Below are positions 29,027 through 39,201 of a DNA stretch of 64,000 nt, piece after piece. A program made the translations under genes and the position numbers. Under the pieces are notes generated by a model. That model was not told the DNA's origin and made no database searches. It saw nothing but the letters and a program-made list of their open reading frames with translations. The stretch spans positions 1 to 64,000 of the forward strand of contig JAHDIR010000011.1 of assembly GCA_020630675.1 (NCBI GenBank), read 5' to 3'. The stretch comes from Bdellovibrionales bacterium. Its GTDB lineage: Bacteria > Bdellovibrionota > Bdellovibrionia > Bdellovibrionales > UBA1609. Each line of letters begins with the position of its first letter. Within the stretch, counting starts at the first letter, position 1.

Positions 29027-30610
29027 CTATTTACCAGCTGAATCAGGGACAACAGCCAAGCACATTAAGCTTGAGCCAGAAGACATTTCAGGCTCAAGAG
29101 GAGGCACTTTTTCACCGTCAGCAATATACATGCTATTAAATTGTTTAACTCTGCCGTTAAAAGCACTCACTGCAATGCCTTTACTTTCAAGGAACTCTAA
29201 TACTGTCTGAGAAGACTGCAAAGGCGTCTGCCAGCTGTTATTTGCCATAGTTGTAGTTGGGAAAGAGCCTTGAAGGTTAACTTTTTCTGCATTTGTTAAA
29301 GCCATTAAGTCACTTTCAGCTTTGATCATATCACCCTCATAAATGATATAGGAATATAGGGCATAACCCATATTTCCTCTAAAAAATAAGTTTTTATTTT
29401 CATCGGATAATAACAAAACACTTCGTATTTCTTCATAATCATCGACTGAGCTAAAAGAAACATCTGGCCAGCCAAAATCAGATTTTTCTTTGGGGGTCAA
29501 AGCACTCAACATTATGTTTTTAGCAGACAGCATATCACCACCAGTTGTTAAACTGGCAAACTCAACAAAACCTGAAAGCCCCCCATAAAAATAAGTAGAA
29601 TCAGGGTTTTGAGTGAGCAAATGATCTCTTTGTATATCTAGGTCTGAACTCAACCCTAGAGCAGAAAACTCTTTAGGAGATAAATAAAGCTCAAGAAAAA
29701 AAAGTGCCTCTCCAAATTTGTGCAAATTAAATTCTTCGGCAAACCATTGCACGACTTCAACACCATAAACGGAAGAAAGGCCATTACTTTCTCTAGCTAA
29801 GACTTTATCCCTAATTTCTATAACGTCCTTAGCGTTTATTCTTTTTGCTAAACGCTGGCCATTATAGGCTGCATTAAAGTCTTTCCAACCCAAAGCTTTC
29901 ATTTGGTTATCACCAAGAACTAAACCTACAACTCTAGAGGCCTCACGAAGGTTTCCTTCAAAATGCTCAACAGCAAAAACAAGTTGCTGCTCAACTCCTG
30001 TATGAGCACTCACCCACCCTTGCGAATTCACTATGATTGACTTTGCTTTATCTAATTCAGTCAAGGAACTAAACCTACTCTTAACCAACTTCATGGCCTT
30101 ATATTCATGTGGAGCCAGATATAAAGCCATCAACATGCGAGCCTTGTTTAGCTTCTCGTAACCAAAGTCTCTGGCAAACTGATGAACACCATTTTCACCG
30201 CCATAAATGTATCTACCCCTCACTTTTCTTAAAAGTGTTTCTCGAATGCTAATGAGATCGTCGGCAGACGGAACAAGCTGTTCGACAGAAAGAGAAGAGC
30301 CTTCTGTTATAGATCGTAGTTTTTCTAGAAAATTCTTCCACTTCAAAGAGGCCATTTTATTGTTATCAAGAACTTCAGAAACACTTTCATATGCTGCGAC
30401 AAGGTCGCCATTAAAGTGTTCGTTCGCGAACCTAATTTGCTGGTTAATTCCATTCAAAGAAATAGGGCTCCAATCCTGGATGAAGCCCCTCACTTGATCT
30501 GTTGTGTACACTTGATCAGCATCAGCATGAATGGCTGGAGCCGTAGAAATAATACACAAAATTGTAAAAATAACAGACCAGAATCTATTCATCTTGAGCC
30601 AACCCTCCAC
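29027..30610 (-). CDS. secreted repeat protein, paralogue of 27329..28906 (alternative start at MNRFWS, 30592)
   Basis: Signal peptide; six degenerate repeats (KARMLMALYLAPHEYKAMKL, AKNIMLSALTPKEKSDFGW, VVGLVLGDNQMKALGWKDF). Confidence 0.65.
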   Translation of the reverse strand: MEGWLKMNRFWSVIFTILCIISTAPAIHADADQVYTTDQVRGFIQDWSPISLNGINQQIRFANEHFNGDLVAAYESVSEVLDNNKMASLKWKNFLEKLRSITEGSSLSVEQLVPSADDLISIRETLLRKVRGRYIYGGENGVHQFARDFGYEKLNKARMLMALYLAPHEYKAMKLVKSRFSSLTELDKAKSIIVNSQGWVSAHTGVEQQLVFAVEHFEGNLREASRVVGLVLGDNQMKALGWKDFNAAYNGQRLAKRINAKDVIEIRDKVLARESNGLSSVYGVEVVQWFAEEFNLHKFGEALFFLELYLSPKEFSALGLSSDLDIQRDHLLTQNPDSTYFYGGLSGFVEFASLTTGGDMLSAKNIMLSALTPKEKSDFGWPDVSFSSVDDYEEIRSVLLLSDENKNLFFRGNMGYALYSYIIYEGDMIKAESDLMALTNAEKVNLQGSFPTTTMANNSWQTPLQSSQTVLEFLESKGIAVSAFNGRVKQFNSMYIADGEKVPPLEPEMSSGSSLMCLAVVPDSAGK

Positions 30611-30681
30611 AAAAAGCGTTCAAAAAACATTATGCAAGATTAGATCCAACATCTGCGCAGGTTGAGGTCAATTTTTAGGTT

Positions 30682-33237
30682 TTATTTTTGACCAGCAAGC
30701 GATTGGTTTTTCATATGTTTTTTAAGGAATTGCCCGGTAAAACTGGACTTATTTTTCATTAACATTTCAGGGGTTCCTGTAAAGACGACATCACCTCCAT
30801 CCACTCCACCATCGGGGCCCATATCGATAATGTGGTCACAATTTTTAATCACATCTAAGTGGTGCTCAATAACTATGACCGTATTTCCCTGATCAACCAA
30901 CTCTTGCAAAAGACTGGTTAGTTTGTTTACATCTTCAAAATGTAAACCCGTGGTGGGTTCATCTAAAATGTATAATGTTTTTCCAGTTTGCGTTTTTGAA
31001 AGCTCACGACTGAGTTTCACGCGTTGAGCCTCCCCTCCCGACAATGTGGTTGAGTTTTGACCTAGAGTCATATAACCCATCCCGACTCGGCGAAGAGTTT
31101 CAAGTTTTTTAAATATTTTTTTATGATGCTTAAAAAAATCACAAGCCTCATTTACGGTCATATTTAAAACCTCAGAGATATTTTTGTTTTTATAACGAAT
31201 GCTCAAGGCCTCGTTGCCAAAGCGCTTGCCTTGGCAGGTGTCACAAGGAACATACACATCAGACAAAAAATGCATTTCAATTTTTTTAACTCCAGCCCCT
31301 TGGCACTCTTCACAACGACCCCCTTTAACATTAAAGCTGAAATGCCCCGCCTTAAAACCTCTAATTTGTGCCTCAGGAAGCTCGGCAAATAACTGGCGAA
31401 CAGCAGGGAAAACTCCAACATATGTAGAAGGGGTTGATCGTGGTGTTCGGCCAATCGGCTTTTGGTTAATTTCTATGACTTTATCAATATTCTCAACTCC
31501 AACAACCTCTTCATGCTCGGCCACTAATCGATTGGTTTTATTAATTCGGTTCCATAGCTCGGGAAACAAAGTGCCAATAATCAATGTACTTTTACCACTA
31601 CCTGACACACCTGTAACACCAATTAACTGACCCAAAGGAATTTTTACCGAAGCCCGATTTAAATTATGGCCACTAGCCCCTTTTAAATCAATGCTCAAGC
31701 CGTTTCCTGATCGTCGACTTTTAGGGGTAGGAATACTCATTTTACCAGTGAGATAATCTGCCGTTAACCCTTTGCCCGATTTTAAAATAGAAGCAAAGTC
31801 ACCATCGGCCATGACTTCTCCCCCTTTTTTTCCTGCCCCAGGACCCAAATCTATAATATGATCGGCCGAGCGAATGGTATCTTCATCATGTTCCACCAAT
31901 ATAATTGTGTTACCTCTATCTTTAATTTCATTAATAACTCCTAAAAGCCTATGATGATCTCTTGGATGAAGGCCTATACTAGGCTCATCTAAAACATATA
32001 AAACTCCCACCAAAGATGAGCCCACCTGTGTGGCCAAACGAATGCGCTGGACTTCCCCTCCAGACAGAGTTCTTGTTTCACGGTCTAATGATAAATAAGA
32101 AGTTCCCACTTTTAACATATACTCTAAACGAGAGTTTATTTGCTCGATAATTTTTTCAGCAATAAGAGTTTGTTTTTTGGGGAGCTTCATTTTGTGGAAC
32201 TCTTCAAGGAGCTGACGAGCAGTCAGTCGAGAGAATTCACTAATATTTTTTTTATTTAAAAAAACACTCAAAGCTCTTGGGCTTAGTTTTTGACCATCAC
32301 AACTAGAACAAATTTGGTACTCGACATAATCGTCTCCTTCCCCTTCGTCAAACTCGTCTTCGTTGTCGGTTAGATAACCTAAACCATTACAGTCTTGGCA
32401 AGCCCCTTTTGGGCTATTAAAACTAAATATTCGTGGCTCAAGCTCTGGAAAGGTAAAGCCACACTCGGGGCAAGACCGATGAATCGAATAGAGCTTATTC
32501 GTTTTACGAGTGACGTTTTCAATTTCTATTAAGCCTTGGGATAAGTTCAAAGCTAAATTCACACTTTCTTGTAGCCGAGATTCAAACTTTTTATCAACCA
32601 CCAAACGATCGACTAATAAATCAATATCATGAAACTTATGTTTGGCTAATTTCTTGGCCTCAGACAACTGAACCCACTGCCCGTCCACCTTAGCCTGGGT
32701 GAAGCCATTTTTTTCCCATTTTTGAAACTCTCTGAGAAACTCCCCTTTTTTTCCTCTATAAACAGGAGCCAAAACACAAAATTTATCCCCCTTTTTTTGC
32801 GACATAATATCTTTTATAATATCGGCGGGGGTTTGACTTGAAACGGGCTGATTATGCTCAGGGCAATGAGGAACTCCCACCCTTGCAAACAGTAACCTTA
32901 AGTAGTCATAGATTTCTGTCACGGTGCCGACCGTCGAACGCGGATTTGTTGTTATGGTTTTTTGATCTATGGCAATGGAAGGAGACAACCCCACAACCGA
33001 TTCCACCTCAGGCTTTTTCAATTGCACCATATAGTTTCTAGCGTAAGAAGATAAACCTTCAAGGTATCTTCTTTGCCCCTCAGCATAAATAATATCAAAG
33101 GCCAAACTAGATTTACCACTACCACTCAGCCCCGTTATGACCGTTAGCTTATTTCTGGGAATTACAACAGAGATATTTTTCAGGTTGTGTTCTCGGGCTC
33201 CCTTAACTTCAATATTTCCGTTTAAGTTTTCAGTCAT
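30682..33237 (-). CDS. uvrA: excinuclease ABC subunit A, shortened in the first signature/zinc region
   Basis: GLSGSGKSSLAFDIIYAEGQRRYLE, two LSGGE motifs, CxxC zinc modules, DEPSIGLHPRD, DEPTTGLHFEDV. Confidence 0.95.
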   Translation of the reverse strand: MTENLNGNIEVKGAREHNLKNISVVIPRNKLTVITGLSGSGKSSLAFDIIYAEGQRRYLEGLSSYARNYMVQLKKPEVESVVGLSPSIAIDQKTITTNPRSTVGTVTEIYDYLRLLFARVGVPHCPEHNQPVSSQTPADIIKDIMSQKKGDKFCVLAPVYRGKKGEFLREFQKWEKNGFTQAKVDGQWVQLSEAKKLAKHKFHDIDLLVDRLVVDKKFESRLQESVNLALNLSQGLIEIENVTRKTNKLYSIHRSCPECGFTFPELEPRIFSFNSPKGACQDCNGLGYLTDNEDEFDEGEGDDYVEYQICSSCDGQKLSPRALSVFLNKKNISEFSRLTARQLLEEFHKMKLPKKQTLIAEKIIEQINSRLEYMLKVGTSYLSLDRETRTLSGGEVQRIRLATQVGSSLVGVLYVLDEPSIGLHPRDHHRLLGVINEIKDRGNTIILVEHDEDTIRSADHIIDLGPGAGKKGGEVMADGDFASILKSGKGLTADYLTGKMSIPTPKSRRSGNGLSIDLKGASGHNLNRASVKIPLGQLIGVTGVSGSGKSTLIIGTLFPELWNRINKTNRLVAEHEEVVGVENIDKVIEINQKPIGRTPRSTPSTYVGVFPAVRQLFAELPEAQIRGFKAGHFSFNVKGGRCEECQGAGVKKIEMHFLSDVYVPCDTCQGKRFGNEALSIRYKNKNISEVLNMTVNEACDFFKHHKKIFKKLETLRRVGMGYMTLGQNSTTLSGGEAQRVKLSRELSKTQTGKTLYILDEPTTGLHFEDVNKLTSLLQELVDQGNTVIVIEHHLDVIKNCDHIIDMGPDGGVDGGDVVFTGTPEMLMKNKSSFTGQFLKKHMKNQSLAGQK

Positions 33238-33723
33238 TTATTCGCCTTTTTGATTGCAAAGATCACAAATTCCGTAAAGCTCTAAAACATGTCCTGTTAG
33301 ACTAAATTTAAATTTTTTAGCCACGGCCTCTTGTAGCTCTTCTATAGACTCATTTTCGAACTCAACAATCTTGCCACAACGAGTGCAATTTAAATGATCA
33401 TGATGTTGGTTTGGGGTCAGCTCATAACGGGCTGGAAACCCTCCCATTCTTACCTCAGTAACAAGAGAGTGCTCTGTCATATTTTTTAAAAAGCGGTAAA
33501 CAGTGGCAAAACCAATTTCAGGATACTTTTTACTGATTTTTTCAAATAACTCTTGAGCTGTTATATGGGCCCTTCCCTCTGACATGGCTTCAAGAATACT
33601 GACCCTCTGCTTTGTGACTTTTAAGCCCATTTGTCGAATCATGGCCTTGAAACTTTCAAGGTCAATGGGCTCCCTTTCAATCAAAACCTCTTTGTTTTGC
33701 TGGCCTTTAATTAGTCTTGTCAT
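33238..33723 (-). CDS. fur: Fur-family metalloregulator
   Basis: MGLKVTKQRVSILEAM, FATVYRFLK, HHDHLNCTRCGK, CDLC. Confidence 0.9.
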   Translation of the reverse strand: MTRLIKGQQNKEVLIEREPIDLESFKAMIRQMGLKVTKQRVSILEAMSEGRAHITAQELFEKISKKYPEIGFATVYRFLKNMTEHSLVTEVRMGGFPARYELTPNQHHDHLNCTRCGKIVEFENESIEELQEAVAKKFKFSLTGHVLELYGICDLCNQKGE

Positions 33724-33799
33724 AAACTTCCCTCACTGCAATGAAAATAGGACGATTTCATCAATGGCCACAAGTATTAGACGAGAGCGAAGACAAGTC

Positions 33800-33819
33800 A
33801 ATGAAAATGATTCTCATTT
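33800..33819. promoter_or_regulatory. Fur-box-like operator
   Basis: AATGAAAATGATTCTCATTT close to the classical GATAATGATAATCATTATC consensus, about 77 nt upstream of the fur start codon. Confidence 0.7.
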
Positions 33820-33874
33820 AAGTAAGGCCGCTTTCTTTAAAAGAATGAGAAAACAACGATTGGGAAAATGAAAT

Positions 33875-34831
33875 TTAAGCCTTGAAGCCACCCTCAAGCC
33901 CTTTTACTGCCACAGCCACAGCATTATGCGGATGAAGACTTTCTTGGTGCTCAACTGTGAGTTTAAAATCTAAAACCTCAGTGCTTTGATTTAAAGCTTG
34001 CTTTAGCTTTCTCGCAGCATCTTCACAGAACATAAGATTGGAGGCATTTAGTCGAGCAAACTCCTGCTCATCCGGCCGCTTAACAGCCGACTGAACTGGT
34101 GTTCCCAAAGCAGACTCAGCATCATCAATCAGCTTTTTAATAGCAACAGACAACTCGGTGCTTTCTTTAAGTTCAACCTGTAAATAGGCATAACTTCTTT
34201 GGGCATGAGGAGTGGCCACAATAGAGCTTTCTTTTGTCAGCCATTCGGCCACATCTTCTAGCGACAACTTGTCAGACTGATTTTGCCAATCTTTTAAAAA
34301 TTGTTCTTTTACCAGCTGACGAGACAATGCCGCAGAACAAGGGCATGTGCTGGAATAAGCTATATCTAGTTGACAAAAAATTTGAACCTGCCCCTTATTT
34401 TGAACTCCTTTTATAACAATTGGGTACTCTCTCCAGCCTTCTTGCTCACTTTTTAGAGCTTTTCTTTTCACTAAGTAATTAAATTTAAATTCGACAGAAG
34501 AAGACTCACTTAAGCCTTCTTGAGATTTTACAAACTGACTTAAAACATTTTTAACTAAAGATTCATCAAAAGTAGCTTCTTTAAGAGCTTCCCTGAGAAT
34601 GATATAGAGGCGAGACATATGAATGCCTTTGGCCTTATTATCATCGATACTTACATAGGCGTTTATATGAGAAGGAACCACCTGAGCCTGACCGGACCAG
34701 TGCAAATGAATGGGCATTTCTATATGGCCCATACCTACTCGAGATAGAGTTTCAAAAATTTGCGCCGAACTGTCAGTGGTTACGTCTGGAAGTGTTTTTG
34801 CCACGAGCTTATCCTTTTCAATCAACATCAT
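33875..34831 (-). CDS. folE2: GTP cyclohydrolase FolE2 (type IB)
   Basis: FETLSRVGMGHIEMPIHL, STCPCSAALSRQL, TPHAQRSYA, NASNLMFCEDAARKLK. Confidence 0.9.
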   Translation of the reverse strand: MMLIEKDKLVAKTLPDVTTDSSAQIFETLSRVGMGHIEMPIHLHWSGQAQVVPSHINAYVSIDDNKAKGIHMSRLYIILREALKEATFDESLVKNVLSQFVKSQEGLSESSSVEFKFNYLVKRKALKSEQEGWREYPIVIKGVQNKGQVQIFCQLDIAYSSTCPCSAALSRQLVKEQFLKDWQNQSDKLSLEDVAEWLTKESSIVATPHAQRSYAYLQVELKESTELSVAIKKLIDDAESALGTPVQSAVKRPDEQEFARLNASNLMFCEDAARKLKQALNQSTEVLDFKLTVEHQESLHPHNAVAVAVKGLEGGFKA

Positions 34832-35011
34832 TAGATCCTAGAGATAAATTTAGCTATCTATATCAACATTTGCAGTTCAAAGCCAACAAAAACTTATGCC
34901 TCTAAGCACCTGATATAACGCCTAATTAACAAAGCTTAAATAGCTAAAAACTATGGTTTTGCAAAAGGAAAAGATCATTTTAATATAAAGCCGAATAACA
35001 AGAAAAAAGGC

Positions 35012-35041
35012 CCCACAACTGTGAGGCCTTCTGAAGGGCCC
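35012..35041 (-). terminator. rho-independent terminator on the minus strand, upstream of folE2
   Basis: Minus strand reads AAGGCCTCACAGTTGTGGGGCCTTTTTTC: GC-rich stem followed by T6. Confidence 0.65.
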
Positions 35042-35431
35042 GCTTTAAAAGCACTAAAAAGAACAAGCCCAAAAAGTAAAAAAAGGAGTAAAACTTAGAA
35101 ATAGGCTCTAACACCTAACTCTTAACAACTTATCTTAGCATTAAAAGTGCCAAGCAATAGGCCTTTGTCATTTCGGCCACTTAGGTTTGATAAACCGCCC
35201 CAACACCACTTTTCTAAGGAAACGAATAGAAGGAAAATTAAACACCTCTGTTATTTTTTCAAAAAATATAATTTTTGCTTCCCCATGACTAATTGTGCAA
35301 ACCCTTTAAGCATTCACTTATTCTAATCTTCACCTTAAGTTTTTTTATTTTGATGACCACTCACAACTTTGCTTTAATGTGAAAAAAGTAGAAAACTTAT
35401 TCTACTAAAATGATTGATCAAGGAGCCGCTT

Positions 35432-36121
35432 TTGAAAAAAATTATTATTCTTGTTATATTTACTTTACTCGGGTTGGCTTTCTTTTACTTGGATCTACAC
35501 ACCTACCTGAACTTTGAAACAATCAAACAAAAACAATCTCTGTTTCAAGATTACAAAAATGCCAACCCTTGGCTTGCCGCTGGTGGTTTTTTTATTATTT
35601 ACGTTATTGTAACAGCCGTATCATTACCAGGAGCTGCCATTCTGACTTTATTAGGAGGGGCTCTGTTTGGCCTTATGTACGGAACCCTATTAGTTTCTTT
35701 TGCCAGCACCCTCGGAGCGACTTGTGCTTTTCTGGCCTCGCGGTTTTTATTTAGAGATGCCATTGTTGCAAAGTTTGGAGATAAATTAAAAGTGATTAAC
35801 GAAGGGGTTGAAAAAGAAGGTGGTTTTTACTTGTTTACTCTCCGCCTTATTCCCGCCTTCCCCTTTTTTCTAATCAACCTAGTTATGGGCCTAACCCCAA
35901 TCAAAACTCTCACCTACTTTTTAGTGAGTCAACTCGGCATGCTTCCCGGAACCATTGTTTACGTTAACGCCGGTACACAACTGGCAAAACTTGATTCTTT
36001 AAAGGGAATTCTTTCACCACAACTTATCTTTTCTTTTGTTCTCTTAGGCTTGTTTCCGCTTATAGCTAAAAAAGCTTTAGGGTTTTTCCGAAAAAAAACG
36101 TCCACCTCTGCAGGAGCTTAA
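35432..36121 (+). CDS. TVP38/TMEM64 (VTT domain) family membrane protein
   Basis: AxxTLLGGALFGLMYGTLLVSFASTLGATCAFLASRF and LRLIPAFPFFLINLVMGLT; AAGGAG upstream of TTG at 35432. Confidence 0.85.
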   Translation: MKKIIILVIFTLLGLAFFYLDLHTYLNFETIKQKQSLFQDYKNANPWLAAGGFFIIYVIVTAVSLPGAAILTLLGGALFGLMYGTLLVSFASTLGATCAFLASRFLFRDAIVAKFGDKLKVINEGVEKEGGFYLFTLRLIPAFPFFLINLVMGLTPIKTLTYFLVSQLGMLPGTIVYVNAGTQLAKLDSLKGILSPQLIFSFVLLGLFPLIAKKALGFFRKKTSTSAGA

Positions 36122-36122
36122 A

Positions 36123-37598
36123 ATGAAAAAACCAAAAAAATTTGATTACAATGTCGTCGTTATCGGAGCCGGTAGCGCCGGACTTGTGACTTCTTATATT
36201 GCCGCTATGCTAAAAGCTAAAGTCGCCTTAATAGAAAAACATAAGATGGGAGGCGATTGTCTCAACACCGGTTGCGTACCAAGCAAGGCTTTAATTCGCA
36301 CAGCAAAAATGCTTTCTTATGCCCGACGAGCGCAAGACTTTGGCTTGAATAAAATGGAAGCTGATTTTGACTTTGCTAAAGTTATGGACCGTGTTCAAAA
36401 TGTAATCGCTAAAATAGAACCCCATGATTCCGTTGAAAGATATAGCAGCCTTGGAGTGGAGTGTATTCAAGGAATGGCAAAAATTCTTTCTCCCTACGAG
36501 GTCAATGTTGGCGGCAAAACCCTTACTACACGCTCTATTGTAATCGCAACAGGAGCTCGCCCTTTTGTCCCTCCAATACCTGGGCTAGATAGTGTTGATT
36601 TTTTAACATCTGACAACATCTGGAACTTACGAAAACAACCCAAAACCATGGCTGTTCTTGGTGGAGGACCCATCGGTGCTGAACTCGCCCAATGCTTTCA
36701 AAGATTGGGCACCAAAGTCACTATGATTGAGCGCTCAGATCGCATTCTTCCTAGAGAAGACCAAGATGTTGCCGAAGAAGTCATTAAAAAATTTAAAAAA
36801 GAAGGCATGACCATTTTAGCCAATCATTCTGCGATATCCTTCAAAAAAGAAGGAGAACAAATTGCCATTGAAATGGAAAGCCATGGCCAAAAAACAACTC
36901 AAGTTTTTGATCAAGTGCTTTTAGCTATTGGGCGACAAGCTAATGTGAGTGGCTTTGGTGCCGAAGAATTGGGGCTAGAGCTTACAGAAAGAAAAACTTT
37001 TAAAAGTGATGAGTTTCTAAGAACAAATTATAAAAATATTTTTGTTTGCGGAGATGTCACTGGCCCCTATCAGTTCACCCATATGGCGGCTCACCACGCC
37101 TACTATGCCGCTGTGAACTCACTGTTCAGACCATTCACTTCTTTTATCCCTTCCCCATTCAATAAATCTTTAAAAGTCGACTACTCGGTAGTTCCTTGGG
37201 CCACTTACACAGACCCTGAAATTGCTACCGTTGGTTTAACAGAAACCACGGCCCAACAAAAAAACATTCCCTATGAGCTTACTAAATATGGCATTGATGA
37301 TTTAGACCGAGCGATTGCCGACAGCGAAGACCACGGTTTTGTAAAAGTTCTCACAGAACCCGGCAGTGATAAAATTTTGGGAGCAACAATTGTTGGTAAT
37401 CATGCCAGTGACTTAATTACTGAGTTCATTATGGCCATGAAACAAGGCTTTGGTTTAAATGCGATTTTAGGAACCATTCATATTTACCCAACAATGGCCG
37501 AAGCGAATAAGTTCTTAGCTGGACAGTGGAAACAAAAAAGAAAACCAGAAGGTGCTCTAAAGCTTTTAGGACGTTTTTTTAAATGGAGAAGAGGTTAA
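36123..37598 (+). CDS. FAD-dependent pyridine nucleotide-disulfide oxidoreductase (mercuric-reductase-like)
   Basis: GAGSAGLVTSYIAA, GGDCLNTGCVPSKAL redox CxxxxC, GGGPIGAELAQ, FVCGDVTG; commonly paired with TVP38 proteins. Confidence 0.9.
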   Translation: MKKPKKFDYNVVVIGAGSAGLVTSYIAAMLKAKVALIEKHKMGGDCLNTGCVPSKALIRTAKMLSYARRAQDFGLNKMEADFDFAKVMDRVQNVIAKIEPHDSVERYSSLGVECIQGMAKILSPYEVNVGGKTLTTRSIVIATGARPFVPPIPGLDSVDFLTSDNIWNLRKQPKTMAVLGGGPIGAELAQCFQRLGTKVTMIERSDRILPREDQDVAEEVIKKFKKEGMTILANHSAISFKKEGEQIAIEMESHGQKTTQVFDQVLLAIGRQANVSGFGAEELGLELTERKTFKSDEFLRTNYKNIFVCGDVTGPYQFTHMAAHHAYYAAVNSLFRPFTSFIPSPFNKSLKVDYSVVPWATYTDPEIATVGLTETTAQQKNIPYELTKYGIDDLDRAIADSEDHGFVKVLTEPGSDKILGATIVGNHASDLITEFIMAMKQGFGLNAILGTIHIYPTMAEANKFLAGQWKQKRKPEGALKLLGRFFKWRRG

Positions 37599-37872
37599 AG
37601 CCGTCGCCCATAAGGCTCGATATTGGTCTAGAAAAGTAGCTTTCAAGACAGAGAACCCTCCCTTGTTCTTTTGACTTTCGTCGATATGCAACCCGACTAA
37701 AACCAAGCAAGGCAGGCCCTCTCATTGAATCCTCCACAGTTATGAAAAACAATAATTTTGTTTTAAACGAAAAGTTTCAAATGTTTATAACTATTTTCAT
37801 CTTGAAGGCAAAATTTAAATTACCTATCATAACTTTTGTAAAGAGAGGATTTTCATCAACTTAGGAGGTACT

Positions 37873-38250
37873 ATGAAAGCTCTATTGATAATGTTAACAA
37901 TTGCCGGACTTGCTGTTTCTTGCTCTTCCAACAAGAAAAGCGAAACTATGAAAGATGCTAAAGATCAAGCTGTTCAAGCTATGGATGGAGCTAAAGACAA
38001 AGCGGCAAAAGCCACTGAAAAAGCGATGACTCCATCGGAAAGCACAGTTATGAAAATGGAGTGTAAGCTTGGAAAAGACTCTCGCGGTCTGAGCGTTGAT
38101 AAGAATGGAGCTTCTGGCTGCGTTGTGAACTACACAAAAAATGGCGAGACTAAGCAAGTTGGAAAATCTGCTGTTGGCCATACTTACTGTAAAGAACTCG
38201 CCAACAGAATTGCAACAAACTTAAAAAATGCTGGTTTTGAGTGTCAGTAA
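37873..38250 (+). CDS. small lipoprotein
   Basis: MKALLIMLTIAGLAVSC lipobox; RBS AGGAGG. Confidence 0.75.
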   Translation: MKALLIMLTIAGLAVSCSSNKKSETMKDAKDQAVQAMDGAKDKAAKATEKAMTPSESTVMKMECKLGKDSRGLSVDKNGASGCVVNYTKNGETKQVGKSAVGHTYCKELANRIATNLKNAGFECQ

Positions 38251-38304
38251 ATCACAAACACTAAAAGCTAAAATCTTCCTTTTTAGCTTTTTAATTTATT
38301 TATC

Positions 38305-38340
38305 AAAAAAATACCTCTGATCACATCAGAGGTATTTTTT
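38305..38340. terminator. bidirectional rho-independent terminator
   Basis: AAAAAATACCTCTGAT-CAC-ATCAGAGGTATTTTTT perfect stem. Confidence 0.88.
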
Positions 38341-38390
38341 TATAACAATCCAATTTGTTAAATCTTATATTGCTATGGCTCTAAAAAATC

Positions 38391-38960
38391 TCAAAAAGCC
38401 AAACCCATACCTAAACCATAAGTTAAAAAACCATTTCCACCAACTGAGTAAACCCCACCTTCCAAACGAAAGTATAACCCTTGTTTTCTCATAGGAAACC
38501 AAGACATACTCAACCCATATCGAACCGCAAAGGTATCTAGCTGCAAGACTCCTTGAGGGTTTTTGAACTGAGCCTTGGCCGTCGTAAGGTACAAAGAGGT
38601 GTTGATTGGTCTTTTCATTCCTTTTCTAATGAAGTCCTGCATTCGTCCATTAATAAAAAAGAAACCAGGAAGCTCCACACGCAAGCCTAAACCGTACTCT
38701 GTGCGCTGACTATCGGGGGCCAAAGACGCAAATAAAAATCCTTTAAAAATTCTTTGAAGTCTTAATCCAGCCTCTAAGTCAATACTAGATGCAACTTCAA
38801 CATCAGCCCCCTCTCCCAACCGAACATCATCGTACTGAGTGTAAGCGACACTTAAATGAAAACTGTCTTTTTTATATTTATAAGCCCGCGCTTGAACACT
38901 AAAAGCGAAAACAAAGATAAACAAAAAAAGCTTAGTTAGCTTCAATGATGAAAACTCCAA
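38391..38960 (-). CDS. hypothetical outer-membrane/secreted beta-rich protein
   Basis: Signal peptide (LFLFIFVFAFSVQARA), beta pattern, C-terminal LGMGLAF. Confidence 0.6.
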   Translation of the reverse strand: MEFSSLKLTKLFLFIFVFAFSVQARAYKYKKDSFHLSVAYTQYDDVRLGEGADVEVASSIDLEAGLRLQRIFKGFLFASLAPDSQRTEYGLGLRVELPGFFFINGRMQDFIRKGMKRPINTSLYLTTAKAQFKNPQGVLQLDTFAVRYGLSMSWFPMRKQGLYFRLEGGVYSVGGNGFLTYGLGMGLAF

Positions 38961-39201
38961 AAGGAAGCGAGTTTTAAAAAGTCATAAAACATTTTAAAAC
39001 TCAAAAAAAATTAATTTTGTCACTCTGTGCTTATCGGAGAGAACATTAAAATCATTGAAGAAAAATGATTTTTTAATAAAAAATTTAAAGCATAAAATAA
39101 AAAACTCAAGACGAAAGCCAAGAGAGAAGCATACAAGGCCAGACGTATGCCCTAGGGAATCTAGAACATTTACTCACCAAGGGAACAAAGCTTTGTAAAA
39201 A

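Noticed and set aside
31199-31630. 143 aa plus-strand ORF inside uvrA
   Set aside because: Antisense to strongly conserved coding sequence; composition is a shadow ORF.
37600-37870. Possible tRNA or sRNA between the oxidoreductase and small lipoprotein genes
   Set aside because: No T-loop GGTTCRANYCC or acceptor-stem pairing recognised, no terminator.
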